A stretch of 62,817 nucleotides of DNA from Herpetosiphonaceae bacterium. Lineage in GTDB: Bacteria > Chloroflexota > Chloroflexia > Chloroflexales > Kallotenuaceae. Numbering within the stretch: the first letter of the stretch is position 1; each line of letters begins with the position of its first letter. The notes beneath the pieces were generated by a model. The model was given only the letters and a program-made list of their open reading frames with translations. It searched no databases and was not told where the DNA came from. Where the stretch lies: assembly GCA_013821605.1 (NCBI GenBank), contig JACDGP010000015.1, positions 1 through 62,817 on the forward strand. Direction: 5' to 3'. Shown here in pieces: positions 52,593-62,195 of the stretch. Both the position numbers and the translations under genes were made by a program.

Positions 52593-53774
52593 ATGGAGCA
52601 GACCTTGATTGCGGTGCCCGCATTGCTGTTGGTGAGTGCGGTGGTGGCTATGCTGGCCCGGCGCGTGCGACTGCCCTATAGTGTTGGTTTGTTGCTGACC
52701 GGGCTACTCCTGGCCCGAACGCCGCTGGCGTCCCAGGTGCATGTGACCAAAGAGTTGATCTTCACTGTACTGTTGCCACCGCTCGTCTTTGAGGCAGCAC
52801 TAGCGATTAACTGGGGGGAACTGCGACGCGACCTCGTGGTACTGGGAACGCTGGCGACGGTGGGCGTGTTGATATCGGCGGCAGTGACCGCAGCTGGGAT
52901 GTATTATTTGGCGGGGTGGGGGTGGGGCGCGGCAGCGGTGTTTGGGGTGTTGATTGCGGCGACGGATCCCGTGGCGGTGCTGGTGACGTTCAAGGACGCA
53001 GGGGTCGTGGGCCGGCTGCGGTTACTCGTGGAAGCAGAAAGTTTGTTGAATGATGGGACGGCGGCGGTCGCGTTCACGGTGGCGTTGGCGTTTGCAATCG
53101 GGCAGCCGTTGGGCGCAGGGGCGGTGCTCCTGCTGGTGCTACGGATGGTGGTGGGAGGAATTGTTTGTGGGCTGTTGGTGGCAGGTGCGCTGATCGTGCT
53201 GGCCGGACACACGAGCGATCACCTGGTCGAATTGACCTTCACGACGGTTGCGGCGTATGGGGCGTTTCTGCTGGCTGAGGCACTACATCTTTCGGGCGTG
53301 TTTGCAACACTGAGCGCGGGACTGCTGATGGGCAACATGGGGCTGCACCACGCGTGGTCGGAGAAAGGGCAGGATTCGGTTGACGATTTGTGGGAGTATC
53401 TGGCGTTCGCGGCAAACTCGATGGTCTTTTTGCTGATGGGCATTCGGACGGCCGAATACGAGCTACTATCCGCAGTGCAACCAGCGTTGATCGCTATTTT
53501 GCTGGTGATGACCGGTCGGGCCGCTGCAATCTATCCATGTGCCGCACTGTTCGGAGGGACGATGCAGCGGCTGACACGGCCGCAACAACATGCGTTATGG
53601 TGGGGAGGGCTACGGGGGGCGCTGGCGATGGCGCTGGCACTGGGGCTGCCGGTGGGTGTGCCACAGGGGGATATGATCGTGGCCGTCACACTGCTGGTGG
53701 TTACGTTTTCGGTGTGCCTGCAAGGTCTAACGGTGGTGCCGGTGCTACGGCGGATTGGCGCATTCCCGGCGTAA
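52593..53774 (+). CDS. CPA1-type cation/proton antiporter
   Basis: A 393-residue membrane protein with about eleven helices and no long C-terminal domain. The antiporter core shows AATDPVAVLVTFKDAGVVGRL (the ion-binding Thr-Asp unwound helix), ESLLNDGTAAVAFTVALAFA and LWWGGLRGALAMALAL. This is the CPA1 NhaP-like class that exchanges sodium or potassium for protons. GGAGGA lies upstream of ATG 52593. Its mRNA leader has a stable hairpin, so translation may be regulated. Confidence 0.93.
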   Translation: MEQTLIAVPALLLVSAVVAMLARRVRLPYSVGLLLTGLLLARTPLASQVHVTKELIFTVLLPPLVFEAALAINWGELRRDLVVLGTLATVGVLISAAVTAAGMYYLAGWGWGAAAVFGVLIAATDPVAVLVTFKDAGVVGRLRLLVEAESLLNDGTAAVAFTVALAFAIGQPLGAGAVLLLVLRMVVGGIVCGLLVAGALIVLAGHTSDHLVELTFTTVAAYGAFLLAEALHLSGVFATLSAGLLMGNMGLHHAWSEKGQDSVDDLWEYLAFAANSMVFLLMGIRTAEYELLSAVQPALIAILLVMTGRAAAIYPCAALFGGTMQRLTRPQQHALWWGGLRGALAMALALGLPVGVPQGDMIVAVTLLVVTFSVCLQGLTVVPVLRRIGAFPA

Positions 53775-54023
53775 GAGCTGAGATGATACGCGGGATGAGT
53801 CGTAAGCACCCTAATCGTCAGATTGGCGTCTCGTTTGCTGCGGGAAGGGCCAGACGAAAGATGCTGCCGTGGCCGGGTAAGGTAGCTTCAGCATCTACGA
53901 CCCTAACGGGACGGCCTAAAGACATACTTGGCTCGACAAGTAGGCACCGGACAGCAACTTGCCGTCCTGTGTTCAGTAGCACTATACCACGGGGGTTGAC
54001 GACAATGTGCCTTGCAAGGGGCA

Positions 54024-54051
54024 TTGGTACAGCAGTGAGAGATTGTACAAT
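54024..54051 (+). promoter_or_regulatory. Promoter of the APH-like gene
   Basis: TTGGTA (54024-54029), 16 bases, TACAAT (54046-54051). Transcription would begin at or next to the ATG at 54059, making the mRNA leaderless. Confidence 0.6.
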
Positions 54052-54058
54052 GGTCCCC

Positions 54059-54952
54059 ATGGCAGAAGCACGAGCAGACACACGGTTTGAACAGGTGGTT
54101 CAAAAGATTGATTCCCGCAGCAAGCTGCTACGCGCCTGGGAGTTGAAAGGAGGGGTCCCGGCGCAGGTGACGGCACTTGAGATTGAGCGACCTGCTGGCC
54201 AAATGGAAAAAATGATTGTACGTCAGCCGGTCACGGCGGACGAATTCAAGCTTTTGCAGCGCTTGCACGCCGTCGGATTGGCCACGCCGGTGCCGTATTT
54301 CCTTGATCAATCGGGCGAGATTTTATCGACACCATATGTCGTGCTTGAGTATATCGAGGGACAGCCGGAATTCTCAGTCGCTCATGTCACCGAGCCCATG
54401 CGGCAACTCGCCGCACAGCTGTCCAGAATTCACCAGGTTGACTGCACGAAACTGGATGTGTCGTTGCTGCCAAAACAAGAACAACGATATGCGGAAATGA
54501 TGCGAGCACGAGCGACCGACGTTGATGAAGTATGCGACGAAGGGCGTATTCGGAAGACGTTGGAGGCAGCCTGGCCATTAACGCAGCGGAATAGATCGGT
54601 ATTGCTGCATGGGGATTTTTGGCCAGGGAATATCTTATGGAAAGATGGCCAACTGGTTGCGGTGATTGACTGGGAGGATGCGGCGCTAGGAGACCCACTC
54701 GCTGATGTTGCCAATGGTCGACTCGAGATGCTATGGGCCTACGGGGTTGAGGCGATGCAGCGTTTCACGCAGCAGTATCAAGCACTGACAATGATCGATT
54801 GGACGAACCTCCCGTATTGGGAGCTGTGGGCCGATTTGCGACTAGCTCCCCGGATGGGGGAATGGGGCCTCGATACGAGCAGCGAACAACGTATGCACGA
54901 AAGACACCGATGGTTTATCGCGCAGGCGTTCGAGAAGCTAGCCGTACATTGA
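54059..54952 (+). CDS. Aminoglycoside phosphotransferase-fold kinase
   Basis: A 297-residue APH/choline-kinase-like protein. The catalytic loop HGDFWPGNILW and the metal-binding VIDWEDAALGDPLADVAN are intact, and the N-lobe has MEKMIVRQP and YVVLEYIEG. Family members phosphorylate aminoglycosides, homoserine, choline, fructosamine and other small molecules, so drug resistance should not be inferred. No Shine-Dalgarno precedes ATG 54059; the promoter suggests a leaderless mRNA. A much longer open frame upstream overlaps the antiporter and is not coding. Confidence 0.87.
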   Translation: MAEARADTRFEQVVQKIDSRSKLLRAWELKGGVPAQVTALEIERPAGQMEKMIVRQPVTADEFKLLQRLHAVGLATPVPYFLDQSGEILSTPYVVLEYIEGQPEFSVAHVTEPMRQLAAQLSRIHQVDCTKLDVSLLPKQEQRYAEMMRARATDVDEVCDEGRIRKTLEAAWPLTQRNRSVLLHGDFWPGNILWKDGQLVAVIDWEDAALGDPLADVANGRLEMLWAYGVEAMQRFTQQYQALTMIDWTNLPYWELWADLRLAPRMGEWGLDTSSEQRMHERHRWFIAQAFEKLAVH

Positions 54953-55019
54953 TCTGTGGGCGGTGCCAAACTCTGCCACTACGACCGTGTTGATGGTACG
55001 ACCAGCGAGGTGTCGTCGC

Positions 55020-55110
55020 AATGGAACGGGTGTTGCGAAACACCCACGCCGCTGACGGTATCGGATGTACGCTCAATCGCCGGCAGCGCGTCCCATTGTT
55101 GGATCGGCAT
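55020..55110 (-). pseudogene. Truncated DUF433 gene remnant
   Basis: Reading back from ATG 55110 gives MPIQQWDALPAIERTSDT and then VSGVGVFRNTR, matching the intact DUF433 protein at 41755-41982 at about 21 of 29 residues. After RNTR similarity ends, so most of the domain is gone. The bases upstream (to about 55156) also match the intact gene's upstream region. Confidence 0.75.
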
Positions 55111-55185
55111 ATCCCCGTCCCACGCACTCGTACAGATCACGAGGATTGTAACAGAAGGTGATCCGGGGCTTATGCACGTTAACCG

Positions 55186-55251
55186 AATCTGTATAACGAG
55201 CGATCAGCAAGGCTTGATCTAGCGCATACGAAGCTGGAGTGGGAGGTATTA
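55186..55251 (+). pseudogene. C-terminal remnant of an MmeI-like gene
   Basis: Codons from 55186 read NLYNERSARLDLAHTKLE, matching NLYNERPTWLDLAHQKLD near the end of the MmeI-like gene (41437-41505) and about 75 per cent identical in DNA. No other part of that gene is present. The rest of the 54953-55283 gap contains only this and the DUF433 remnant. Confidence 0.7.
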
Positions 55252-55283
55252 CGTTCTTTGTCGGCCATGCACGCCTCTAGGGT

Positions 55284-58200
55284 CTAGCTGAAGGACGGTT
55301 CGATCGAGGGTAAAGTGTCTCGCTCGCAAGAGAGTGCTGCTAGGACGCGGGTGTACTCGGCCTCGATCCGTACCAGCCACGGCTGGGCGTCCTCAAGCGT
55401 AGCGTTGTGGCCACACGTTTCGAGTTCTAGGCAACCGGCAGCTAGGATGGTCGCTCCGAGGGCAGCACTACTGCCCTTAAGCGTGTGCGCTGCCTGGCGC
55501 AGCGCCGGTGCGTCGCCGGCAACGATTGCCTCGCGGATGGCGATGATATAGCCCGGGGCATCAGTCGTGAACAGATCGATCACCTCGCTCAGGAGATCGG
55601 GGAAGCCCTCCTCCTGCAGCCCACGCAACTCGTTGAGCACGGCAACGTTGAGCGACGGAGGCAAGGCTGGCGGAGCCGGATCTGTGGGTAGGCTTCGTGG
55701 TAGCGGCGCGTGGACCGGCAGCCAGCGCGCAAGGGCATCGCGCAGTTCGTCGATCTTGACTGGCTTTGAGAGGTAATCGTCCATGCCAGCGTTTAAGCAG
55801 GTCTGGAGGTCGCCTTGCATCGCATTCGCTGTCAGCGCGACAATCGGTATATGCTGTCCGGTCTGCTGCTCGGTCGCGCGAATCACTGTCGTGGCTTCGA
55901 AGCCGTCCATCTCTGGCATCTGGCAGTCCATGAGCACTAGTCCCACCGGAAGATCCGGCAGTCGTGCCGTCAAAGTATGGATCGCCTCACGCCCATTACT
56001 CACCACTTCAACCCGATAGCCAAGCTTTTCGATCTGTAAGCGGGTGATACGCTGGTTAACGGGATTATCTTCTACGACCAGAATCAGCGCCGCCTGAGCG
56101 TCCCGGGCCTGAGTGATGACCACCGCCCGGTGGTCGGGGGAGTCCATCATGGGTTGGGTTTGCTCAGTGGCAACCACGAGTGGCAGGATGCAGGTAAAGG
56201 TACTGCCTTGGCCTTCCACGCTCTCGACATTAATCACGCCGCCCATCAACTGGACGAGGCGCCGGGAGATAGCCAGACCTAGGCCCGTGCCGCCGTACTT
56301 GCGCGCCATCGAGCCATCGGCCTGGCTGAATGGCTGAAAGAGGCGCTCTCGGGCGACCGGTGAGAGGCCAATACCGGTGTCACGCACCACTACGCGTAGC
56401 CATGCGCCTTGGGCAACTGTGTGCTCAACGCCGACCTCAACGACCACGGTGCCTTCTTTGGTAAACTTGACGGCGTTGCTCACTAAGTTGAGCACGACCT
56501 GCCGCAAGCGGAAGCCGTCACCGAACAGTAGGGCCGGCACGCGCGGGTCGACGGCACCATGCAAACCGATACCCTGGTCCTGCGCGCGCTTGCGCATGAT
56601 ATCCATCACACCATCGACCAGGGCGCGGGCATCGAAGATGTCGAGGTCAAGGTCGAGCTTGCCAGCTTCGATCTTCGAAAAGTCGAGGATATCATTGATC
56701 AGGACCAGCAAGCCATCACCGGACGTGCGCACGATCTCGGCATATTCGCGCTGTGCTACCGTGAGCGGCGTCGCGAGCAGCATCTCGGTCATGCCGATCA
56801 CACCATTCATGGGCGTACGGATCTCGTGACTCATGGTCGCTAGGAACTCGCTCTTGGCCAGATTCGCCGCCTCGGCCTCGTCCTTCGCCACGCTCAGCGC
56901 ACGGGTTATCTCGTGCCGCTCGGTGATATCCTCGGCGATGCCCACGACCCGATAGACTACGCCGGCCGCGTCGTGGATCGGGAAGGCACGATCCTGAATC
57001 CAGACCTGTGTGCCATCGGGCCGGAGAATGCGGTACTCCTCGTTGTAGTTGCCGCTAGCCTGACCGGGGATGGCCGCAGCGACCCGCTCGCGATCATCGG
57101 GATGGATGGCTGCGAGGCGCGCCTCAGGCGCGTCATAGACGGGGGTACGGCTGCGGCCCCAGATCTCTTCGTACGCGGGGCTGATATAGATTGTACGCCC
57201 CGTGGCCACATCCATCATCCAGAAGACCTCGTGCACATGCTCGGTAAGTTGGCGAAAACGCTCCTCACTATCGCGGAGCGCCTCCTCGCTGTGCCGGGCG
57301 ACATCCAAGGCGGCAGTGCGCTCGGTGACGCGCCGTGCAAGCATCGCATTGGTCGCCGTCAAATCAGAGCGAGCCTGACGGAGCCCTTCCCGGGCACCAT
57401 CAAGGCCGGTGGCGGCACGAGCAATCTCGGCCTGGAGTATGTTGAAACTGGCCGCCATCACGCCGACCTCGTCGCGGGAGTGGGCAATCACCGGTATATA
57501 GTCGACCCGAGCATGAGCAGCGTCAAGGTTGCCGGCAGCAAGCGCCTGCATGGCGCGTGAAAAGTCGGCAAGGGTGCCGGTGGCGAGCCTGTCGGCTGCC
57601 TGAGCGACCTCTTCGGCCGAGTGGGCGATAATGCCGGGCAACACCAAGCCGACGGTAATCGTCAGCAGGGCGACGCCCACAAAAATATCTTCTAACGCCA
57701 CGCGGAGTACGACCTGCTGAGGGTTGACGTTGCCGACGGCAAGAAGATAACCGGCACCGTCGAGGACCAGGACCAATAGCATTGCCCCGGTCAGCTTGAT
57801 GTGGAGCGAGTGGGGTAGGCCACGGAGGCCACTCTGCCGGCGGTCCTCCCAGCGCCGGAACGCATACAACACCGCACCGGAAAATGAGAGTGCAATGCCA
57901 AAGATCACGGTAGGCAGCCCGAATTGCTGGAAGCCAAGCAAGGTTGCGATGCCCCAGACCCCCGCCGCACCGACACCCAACTTGATCATCCAGAGGGGCG
58001 CGCAGTACGGCCGTACCATCTCCGGTGCGCTCTTGCGTAACAGCCAAACGGCTACGCTCGGCAGGCCGATCCCGATCAGGTAGGTTAGGTTCGCGGCTGC
58101 GATCATCCAGATCGGATCACCGATTAACAGAAACACAATCGCCATGCCAGCCGTGAGCAGTGTCGTAACGTAGGGCACATCGTGACGGTTGCGGTGGACA

Positions 58201-59186
58201 AAGGCCCTCGGCAGCAGCCCATCCTCGGCCAATTGCGATAGTGTGCGCGCTGCCCCGGCTACGGGTGCCAGCGTGCCATGGAACATGTTGAGCATCATGA
58301 ACCAGATCGCAGCAGCTCGCGCCGCACTGCCGAACAAGGGAGCGAATGTCGGTCCTAGGACATCTTGCAGGTCGCCCAGCAGCGCTGTGGGCCCGAGCAC
58401 ACCGAGCCAGATCACCGGTAGCACCAGGAAATAGAGGCCAGCCATAAGCGCGCTGGCATAGATGGCACGTGGGACGTTGCGATTGGGATCGATCGTCTCG
58501 CCCACATGCGAGGTCGCTTGCTCAAAAGCCGGTGCTGCAAAGCCGATCAGGTAGAGGCCAGCCATTGCACTGGTGATTTTGCCAAAGAGCCCTGGGAAGG
58601 GCGTCAGGAGCTGGTAGTTGGTGGCGCGGTGCCAGTCGACACTGCCAGCGAAGAAGGGCAAGATGCCCGAGAGAAACGCCAACAGTGCGGAGGCTGTGGC
58701 AATCGGCACGGCCAGGCGCACAACCCAGCGGATGCCACGCAGACTGACGAAGGTGAACAGGAGCACAAGGGCAATGGCCAGCGGCGTGACCGGCACTGCG
58801 GGGAGGTACCAACTGTGGATCGCGGAGGCGGATAGGAGGGCCGTCAGGCCGCAGGTAGGCACCCAACCCCACCAGTAGCAGACGCCTGTCAGGTTGGCCA
58901 GGACGGGGCTAATCGGGCGGAAGGCCTCGGCGCAGCTTGCGGCAATGCCGCCCACACGGTTTGGCCACATCAGCACGAGTTCGGTCCAGCCCGGTATAGC
59001 AGCCCAGCTTAGCAGCAAACCAAGGATCAGGAGCGGAATAGCAGCACTGCCCTGAGTAGCAATCAGTCCGGCCCCGCCTGCAAGCAGAAAGAGGCTTTGG
59101 TTGCTGCCCCCCAACGCCAAGGCCGTCGTGCCGAGCCAGCCGATGGTGCGGGGGTGTTCCGCTGGGTGACGGCTTAAATCCGGCAT
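55284..59186 (-). CDS. APC-family permease fused to hybrid histidine kinase with HPt
   Basis: A 1300-residue fusion. Residues about 12-445 are a complete APC-superfamily amino-acid permease of twelve or so helices ([36 protein letters not shown]). Two further helices (464-520) lead to a HAMP-like segment and coiled coil (521-635), a PAS domain (640-756), HisKA with H787 ([18 protein letters not shown]), an ATPase domain ([19 protein letters not shown]), a REC domain with D1087 ([12 protein letters not shown]) and K1141, and an HPt domain with H1234 ([12 protein letters not shown]). All phosphorelay residues are intact. It is probably a transceptor that couples amino-acid or amine uptake to a phosphorelay. 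No output regulator is adjacent. GGAAG precedes ATG 59186. Confidence 0.93.
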   Translation of the reverse strand: MPDLSRHPAEHPRTIGWLGTTALALGGSNQSLFLLAGGAGLIATQGSAAIPLLILGLLLSWAAIPGWTELVLMWPNRVGGIAASCAEAFRPISPVLANLTGVCYWWGWVPTCGLTALLSASAIHSWYLPAVPVTPLAIALVLLFTFVSLRGIRWVVRLAVPIATASALLAFLSGILPFFAGSVDWHRATNYQLLTPFPGLFGKITSAMAGLYLIGFAAPAFEQATSHVGETIDPNRNVPRAIYASALMAGLYFLVLPVIWLGVLGPTALLGDLQDVLGPTFAPLFGSAARAAAIWFMMLNMFHGTLAPVAGAARTLSQLAEDGLLPRAFVHRNRHDVPYVTTLLTAGMAIVFLLIGDPIWMIAAANLTYLIGIGLPSVAVWLLRKSAPEMVRPYCAPLWMIKLGVGAAGVWGIATLLGFQQFGLPTVIFGIALSFSGAVLYAFRRWEDRRQSGLRGLPHSLHIKLTGAMLLVLVLDGAGYLLAVGNVNPQQVVLRVALEDIFVGVALLTITVGLVLPGIIAHSAEEVAQAADRLATGTLADFSRAMQALAAGNLDAAHARVDYIPVIAHSRDEVGVMAASFNILQAEIARAATGLDGAREGLRQARSDLTATNAMLARRVTERTAALDVARHSEEALRDSEERFRQLTEHVHEVFWMMDVATGRTIYISPAYEEIWGRSRTPVYDAPEARLAAIHPDDRERVAAAIPGQASGNYNEEYRILRPDGTQVWIQDRAFPIHDAAGVVYRVVGIAEDITERHEITRALSVAKDEAEAANLAKSEFLATMSHEIRTPMNGVIGMTEMLLATPLTVAQREYAEIVRTSGDGLLVLINDILDFSKIEAGKLDLDLDIFDARALVDGVMDIMRKRAQDQGIGLHGAVDPRVPALLFGDGFRLRQVVLNLVSNAVKFTKEGTVVVEVGVEHTVAQGAWLRVVVRDTGIGLSPVARERLFQPFSQADGSMARKYGGTGLGLAISRRLVQLMGGVINVESVEGQGSTFTCILPLVVATEQTQPMMDSPDHRAVVITQARDAQAALILVVEDNPVNQRITRLQIEKLGYRVEVVSNGREAIHTLTARLPDLPVGLVLMDCQMPEMDGFEATTVIRATEQQTGQHIPIVALTANAMQGDLQTCLNAGMDDYLSKPVKIDELRDALARWLPVHAPLPRSLPTDPAPPALPPSLNVAVLNELRGLQEEGFPDLLSEVIDLFTTDAPGYIIAIREAIVAGDAPALRQAAHTLKGSSAALGATILAAGCLELETCGHNATLEDAQPWLVRIEAEYTRVLAALSCERDTLPSIEPSFS

Positions 59187-59525
59187 TTATTCTTCCTTAT
59201 CCGCACAATAAGGGCACCTACCGCACGTGACACAGGTTCATATTCCGCTAGGATACTCCGGTAACGACAGCTGGGCATAGTACGGGGATACTGTCGAATG
59301 GGGCCACGAGAGCCACGCACGTCAAGCCATTTGCGGAGACGACAGAACAGGTCATGACCCATCCTGTAAGCAGCAACACGATTATTTCATGCTACTTCAT
59401 AGGGAAACCTACGTGCCAAACGCAGGTATAGGGGCTGGATGCAAGGGTCTTGGCGCACTTTGAGGCGGCGTTCGGCTCTGTGTGAAGAGTTAACCGTACC
59501 GATACATGCGACGAGCTGCTGCATG
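59187..59525. other. Gene-free divergent region
   Basis: About 340 bases between the permease-kinase gene and tupA. Apart from the tupA promoter at its right edge I see no gene, repeat or known riboswitch. Confidence 0.4.
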
Positions 59526-59555
59526 TGCTATGCTGCCTTCGGCAATTCTTTGCCG
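59526..59555 (+). promoter_or_regulatory. Extended -10 and 5' hairpin of the tupA transcript
   Basis: TGC-TATGCT (59526-59534) is an extended -10. The hairpin CGGCAA-TTCT-TTGCCG (59540-59555) would sit at the very 5' end of the mRNA, about 35 bases before the tupA ATG. Confidence 0.45.
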
Positions 59556-59590
59556 GACGGCTCATGCACGCAATGCTACGTGGAGACAGC

Positions 59591-60571
59591 ATGATTCGAG
59601 ACGCGGGGAAGCTCGTTCACTTTTTCATTCTCGCCTTGGTCGTCCCCACACTCCTGGCCGGGTGTGGGGCGGCACCAACCAACGGTACGGTTCTACAACC
59701 AGCCGCGAGTAGTACAGCAGCCCAATCAAGCACAGCACAGACGGTTTTGGCATCTGCCACCGCACGTCCAACGCCAATTGCGCGCACCAATAACCCGAAG
59801 GATCTGATTCTTTCGACCACGACGAGCACGCAGGATAGCGGGCTTTTGGACGTGCTGATTCCGCAATTCGAGCAGCAGACTGGTTATCATGTCAAAACTG
59901 TCGCGGTGGGCTCAGGGGCGGCGATTGGGCTTGGACAGCGCGGTGAGGCAGATGTGGTGCTGGCACACGCACCTGAGAACGAGCGGCAATTTGTTGCTGC
60001 TGGCACAGGGGTTGACCGGCAACTTGTGATGTTCAACGACTTTATCCTCGTGGGTCCTGCTGACGATCCCGCTAAGGTGCATGGCACCAGCGACATCACC
60101 GCAGCGCTGAAGGCGATCGCTGCGAGCAAAACCACCTTTATTAGCCGGGGTGACAAATCGGGTACCGATCAAATTGAAAAGAAGCTTTGGAAGGATGCAG
60201 CTGTCAAGCCACAAGGCCAAGCTTGGTATGTTGAGTCAGGCAGCGGCATGGGCCAAACCTTGCAGATCGCCGATCAACGCCATGCGTATACCATCAGCGA
60301 CCGCGCCACGTATTTGGCCTTCAAAGCGCGGGTCGCTCTGGCGCTCGATGTTGAGAAAGATCCGCAGCTGCTTAACGTCTACCATGTGATTGCGGTTAAT
60401 CCGCAACGCTTCCCGCAGGTCAATAAAGATGGGGCGCAACTTTTTCTGAAGTTCCTGCTGGCACCACCGACCCAGCAGCTGATCGGCAGCTTCGGGAAAG
60501 AGAAATATGGACAGCAGTTATTCACGCCCTGCGCCCAAAACAATTGCCATCTGCCAAATCCCGATGGATAA
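59591..60571 (+). CDS. tupA: Tungstate-type ABC transporter substrate-binding lipoprotein
   Basis: A 326-residue lipoprotein with lipobox LLAGCG, a Thr/Ser/Ala-rich spacer (about 30-75) and a TupA-like binding domain: LILSTTTSTQDSGLLDVLIP, GSGAAIGLGQRGEADVVLAHA, FISRGDKSGTD and YTISDRATYLAF. The TTTST and SRGDKSGT segments are the oxyanion contacts in tungstate-binding TupA proteins, so tungstate (or molybdate) uptake is likely. GGAG precedes ATG 59591. The permease gene follows after nine bases. Confidence 0.9.
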   Translation: MIRDAGKLVHFFILALVVPTLLAGCGAAPTNGTVLQPAASSTAAQSSTAQTVLASATARPTPIARTNNPKDLILSTTTSTQDSGLLDVLIPQFEQQTGYHVKTVAVGSGAAIGLGQRGEADVVLAHAPENERQFVAAGTGVDRQLVMFNDFILVGPADDPAKVHGTSDITAALKAIAASKTTFISRGDKSGTDQIEKKLWKDAAVKPQGQAWYVESGSGMGQTLQIADQRHAYTISDRATYLAFKARVALALDVEKDPQLLNVYHVIAVNPQRFPQVNKDGAQLFLKFLLAPPTQQLIGSFGKEKYGQQLFTPCAQNNCHLPNPDG

Positions 60572-60580
60572 AGGGGTCAA

Positions 60581-61288
60581 ATGGACCTCATCTGGCAAGG
60601 CTTGGTCGATGCTATCAAGCTCCTGGTGCACGGCGATCCGCAGACGCTGCGGGTCGCCGGTCTTTCCTTGCTCGTTTCGGGGATGGCCACGCTCCTGGCA
60701 AGTCTGCTGGGCGTGCCGCTAGGAGCATTACTGGCCCTGCGGCGCTTTCGTGGGCGAGAGGTGCTGGTGAGCTTGGTGAATACGGGCATGGGGCTGCCAC
60801 CCGTGGTGGTGGGATTGTTCGTGGCTTTGCTGTTGTGGCGGAGCGGTCCCTTGGGCAAGCTCGGGTTGATGTATACGCCCGGCGCTATGATTCTGGCCCA
60901 ACTGCTGGTGGCGGCGCCGCTGGCCGCTGGCCTCACTGCCTCGGCGCTCGGTCTGCTTGATGTTGAGGTGGTGGCCGCGTTACGGGTAGATGGGGCAGGA
61001 GAAGGTCGTGTGCTGTGGGAGATGCTCAGGGCAGCTCGACCACAGGTGCGTGTCGCCATCGCAGCGGCCTTCGGTCGTGCCATTTCTGAGGTCGGGGCAT
61101 CACTGATGGTTGGTGGCAACATTTTGAACGAAACACGGATCTTGACGACGGCCGTTACGCTGGAGGTTGGCAAGGGCGAGTTCGCGCGCGCGATCGCGCT
61201 GGGACTTGTGTTACTGGTCCTTGCATTCATCGTTAATCTGGGGCTTGCGCAGGGTGGACGGCGCGCACTCCAGATGGGGCTGGCGTGA
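60581..61288 (+). CDS. tupB: Tungstate-type ABC transporter permease
   Basis: A 235-residue permease with five or six membrane helices. The cytoplasmic coupling loop is DVEVVAALRVDGAGEGRVLW and the segment after it, AFGRAISEVGASLMVGGNI, is the EAA-like signature of molybdate/tungstate/sulfate permeases. Together with TupA it forms the uptake system, but no TupC ATPase gene follows; the next gene is unrelated. The ATPase must come from elsewhere in the genome. Confidence 0.9.
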   Translation: MDLIWQGLVDAIKLLVHGDPQTLRVAGLSLLVSGMATLLASLLGVPLGALLALRRFRGREVLVSLVNTGMGLPPVVVGLFVALLLWRSGPLGKLGLMYTPGAMILAQLLVAAPLAAGLTASALGLLDVEVVAALRVDGAGEGRVLWEMLRAARPQVRVAIAAAFGRAISEVGASLMVGGNILNETRILTTAVTLEVGKGEFARAIALGLVLLVLAFIVNLGLAQGGRRALQMGLA

Positions 61289-61388
61289 GAGTATGATAGC
61301 GTGAAGTGCAGATAGCTGGATGCGTGGGAATGGCTTGCATAAGCATTGACTCCTCAGAACCTTTGTTCTATTAATGGGATGTCTGAAC

Positions 61389-61898
61389 ATGAATCTTCGC
61401 GTCGTGGGGGCGGGACTACCGCGCACCGGGACAAGCTCGCTTAAGACAGCTCTTGAGCAACTGATTGGTGGACGTTGTTATCACATGTCGGTGCTCCCTG
61501 GTCATCCCTTCGACCTTGGTGTGGACTGGAACCAGGCGCTGGCGGGTAACATGCCCGACTGGGAGCGGGTGTTCGATGGATACGTGGCGGCGGTTGACTG
61601 GCCCGCCTCGCTGTTTTGGCGCGAACTGAGCGCGGCGAATCCCGATGCGCTGGTGCTGCTGTCAGTACGTAACAGTGCCGAGGCGTGGTGGCACAGTGCG
61701 GACGACACAATTCTGCCGTTTGCGCGGATGGCCGCCTATGAGCGGCATAATGCCGAGGTGCGGGCAAGCGTTCCACAGCAGCGGCTGTTGGAGTGGCATG
61801 CGCCAGAGGGATGGGCGCCGATCTGTCACGCCCTAGGCGTACCCGTACCCGATCAGCCGTTTCCGTGGAACAACCGAAGGAGCGACTGGACCAAATAG
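61389..61898 (+). CDS. Sulfotransferase-family protein, short form
   Basis: A 169-residue protein with the PAPS-binding P-loop-like start LRVVGAGLPRTGTSSLKTAL and the second motif VLLSVRNSAEAWWHSADDTI, followed by the C-terminal WAPICHALGVPVPDQPFPW typical of the Sulfotransfer_4-type proteins. Those are usually 200-230 residues; here the middle region between VRN and the C-terminal motif is short, so a deletion is possible. Activity is uncertain. The start at ATG 61389 is chosen because the homologous region begins there. Confidence 0.75.
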   Translation: MNLRVVGAGLPRTGTSSLKTALEQLIGGRCYHMSVLPGHPFDLGVDWNQALAGNMPDWERVFDGYVAAVDWPASLFWRELSAANPDALVLLSVRNSAEAWWHSADDTILPFARMAAYERHNAEVRASVPQQRLLEWHAPEGWAPICHALGVPVPDQPFPWNNRRSDWTK

Positions 61899-61937
61899 CT
61901 GCGCGACCTCATCGGTTGCCAGTCTATGCTTGCTGAG

Positions 61938-62101
61938 GAGGATACGAACAGTATGCAAGTCCGGCGGTGGTGCCGATGGTGCAGGCCATCAACCACGCTA
62001 CCGAGAACCGCACCCATATCGCCACGAACATCACTCAGCATGGGGTTGAGCCACCAGCCATTGACGGCTGGCGCTATGGTGAGGAGATGCTAGGCGTGTG
62101 A
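61938..62101 (+). pseudogene. DinB-family gene remnant
   Basis: An open frame without a start reads MVQAINHATENRTHIATNIT and then QHGVEPPAIDGWRYGEEM before TGA, which is the C-terminal helix and tail of DinB-like four-helix proteins including the conserved His (NHATENRTH). A TGA at 61934-61936 closes the frame upstream and the N-terminal two thirds are gone. Confidence 0.65.
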
Positions 62102-62195
62102 TGCAGCGGATCGGAAGAACGCAATATGAGTGAACGAGCAGCACAAGGATCGGTATGGCTACGAATGAGCAACAACCGGGGATGTGCTACTCGGT

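Noticed and set aside
53390-54058. Long N-terminal extension of the APH-like protein
   Set aside because: It overlaps the antiporter gene in another frame, has no conserved sequence, and a promoter lies at 54024-54051.
53818-54081. Minus-strand frame ending GHGSIFRLALPA, similar to histidine-kinase C-termini
   Set aside because: Only a dozen residues resemble the kinase end, no ATPase motifs precede them, and it overlaps the promoter of the APH-like gene; chance similarity cannot be excluded.
59356-59590. Moco/Tuco riboswitch before tupA
   Set aside because: Leader is only about 50 bases with one hairpin; the conserved core of that riboswitch is not present.
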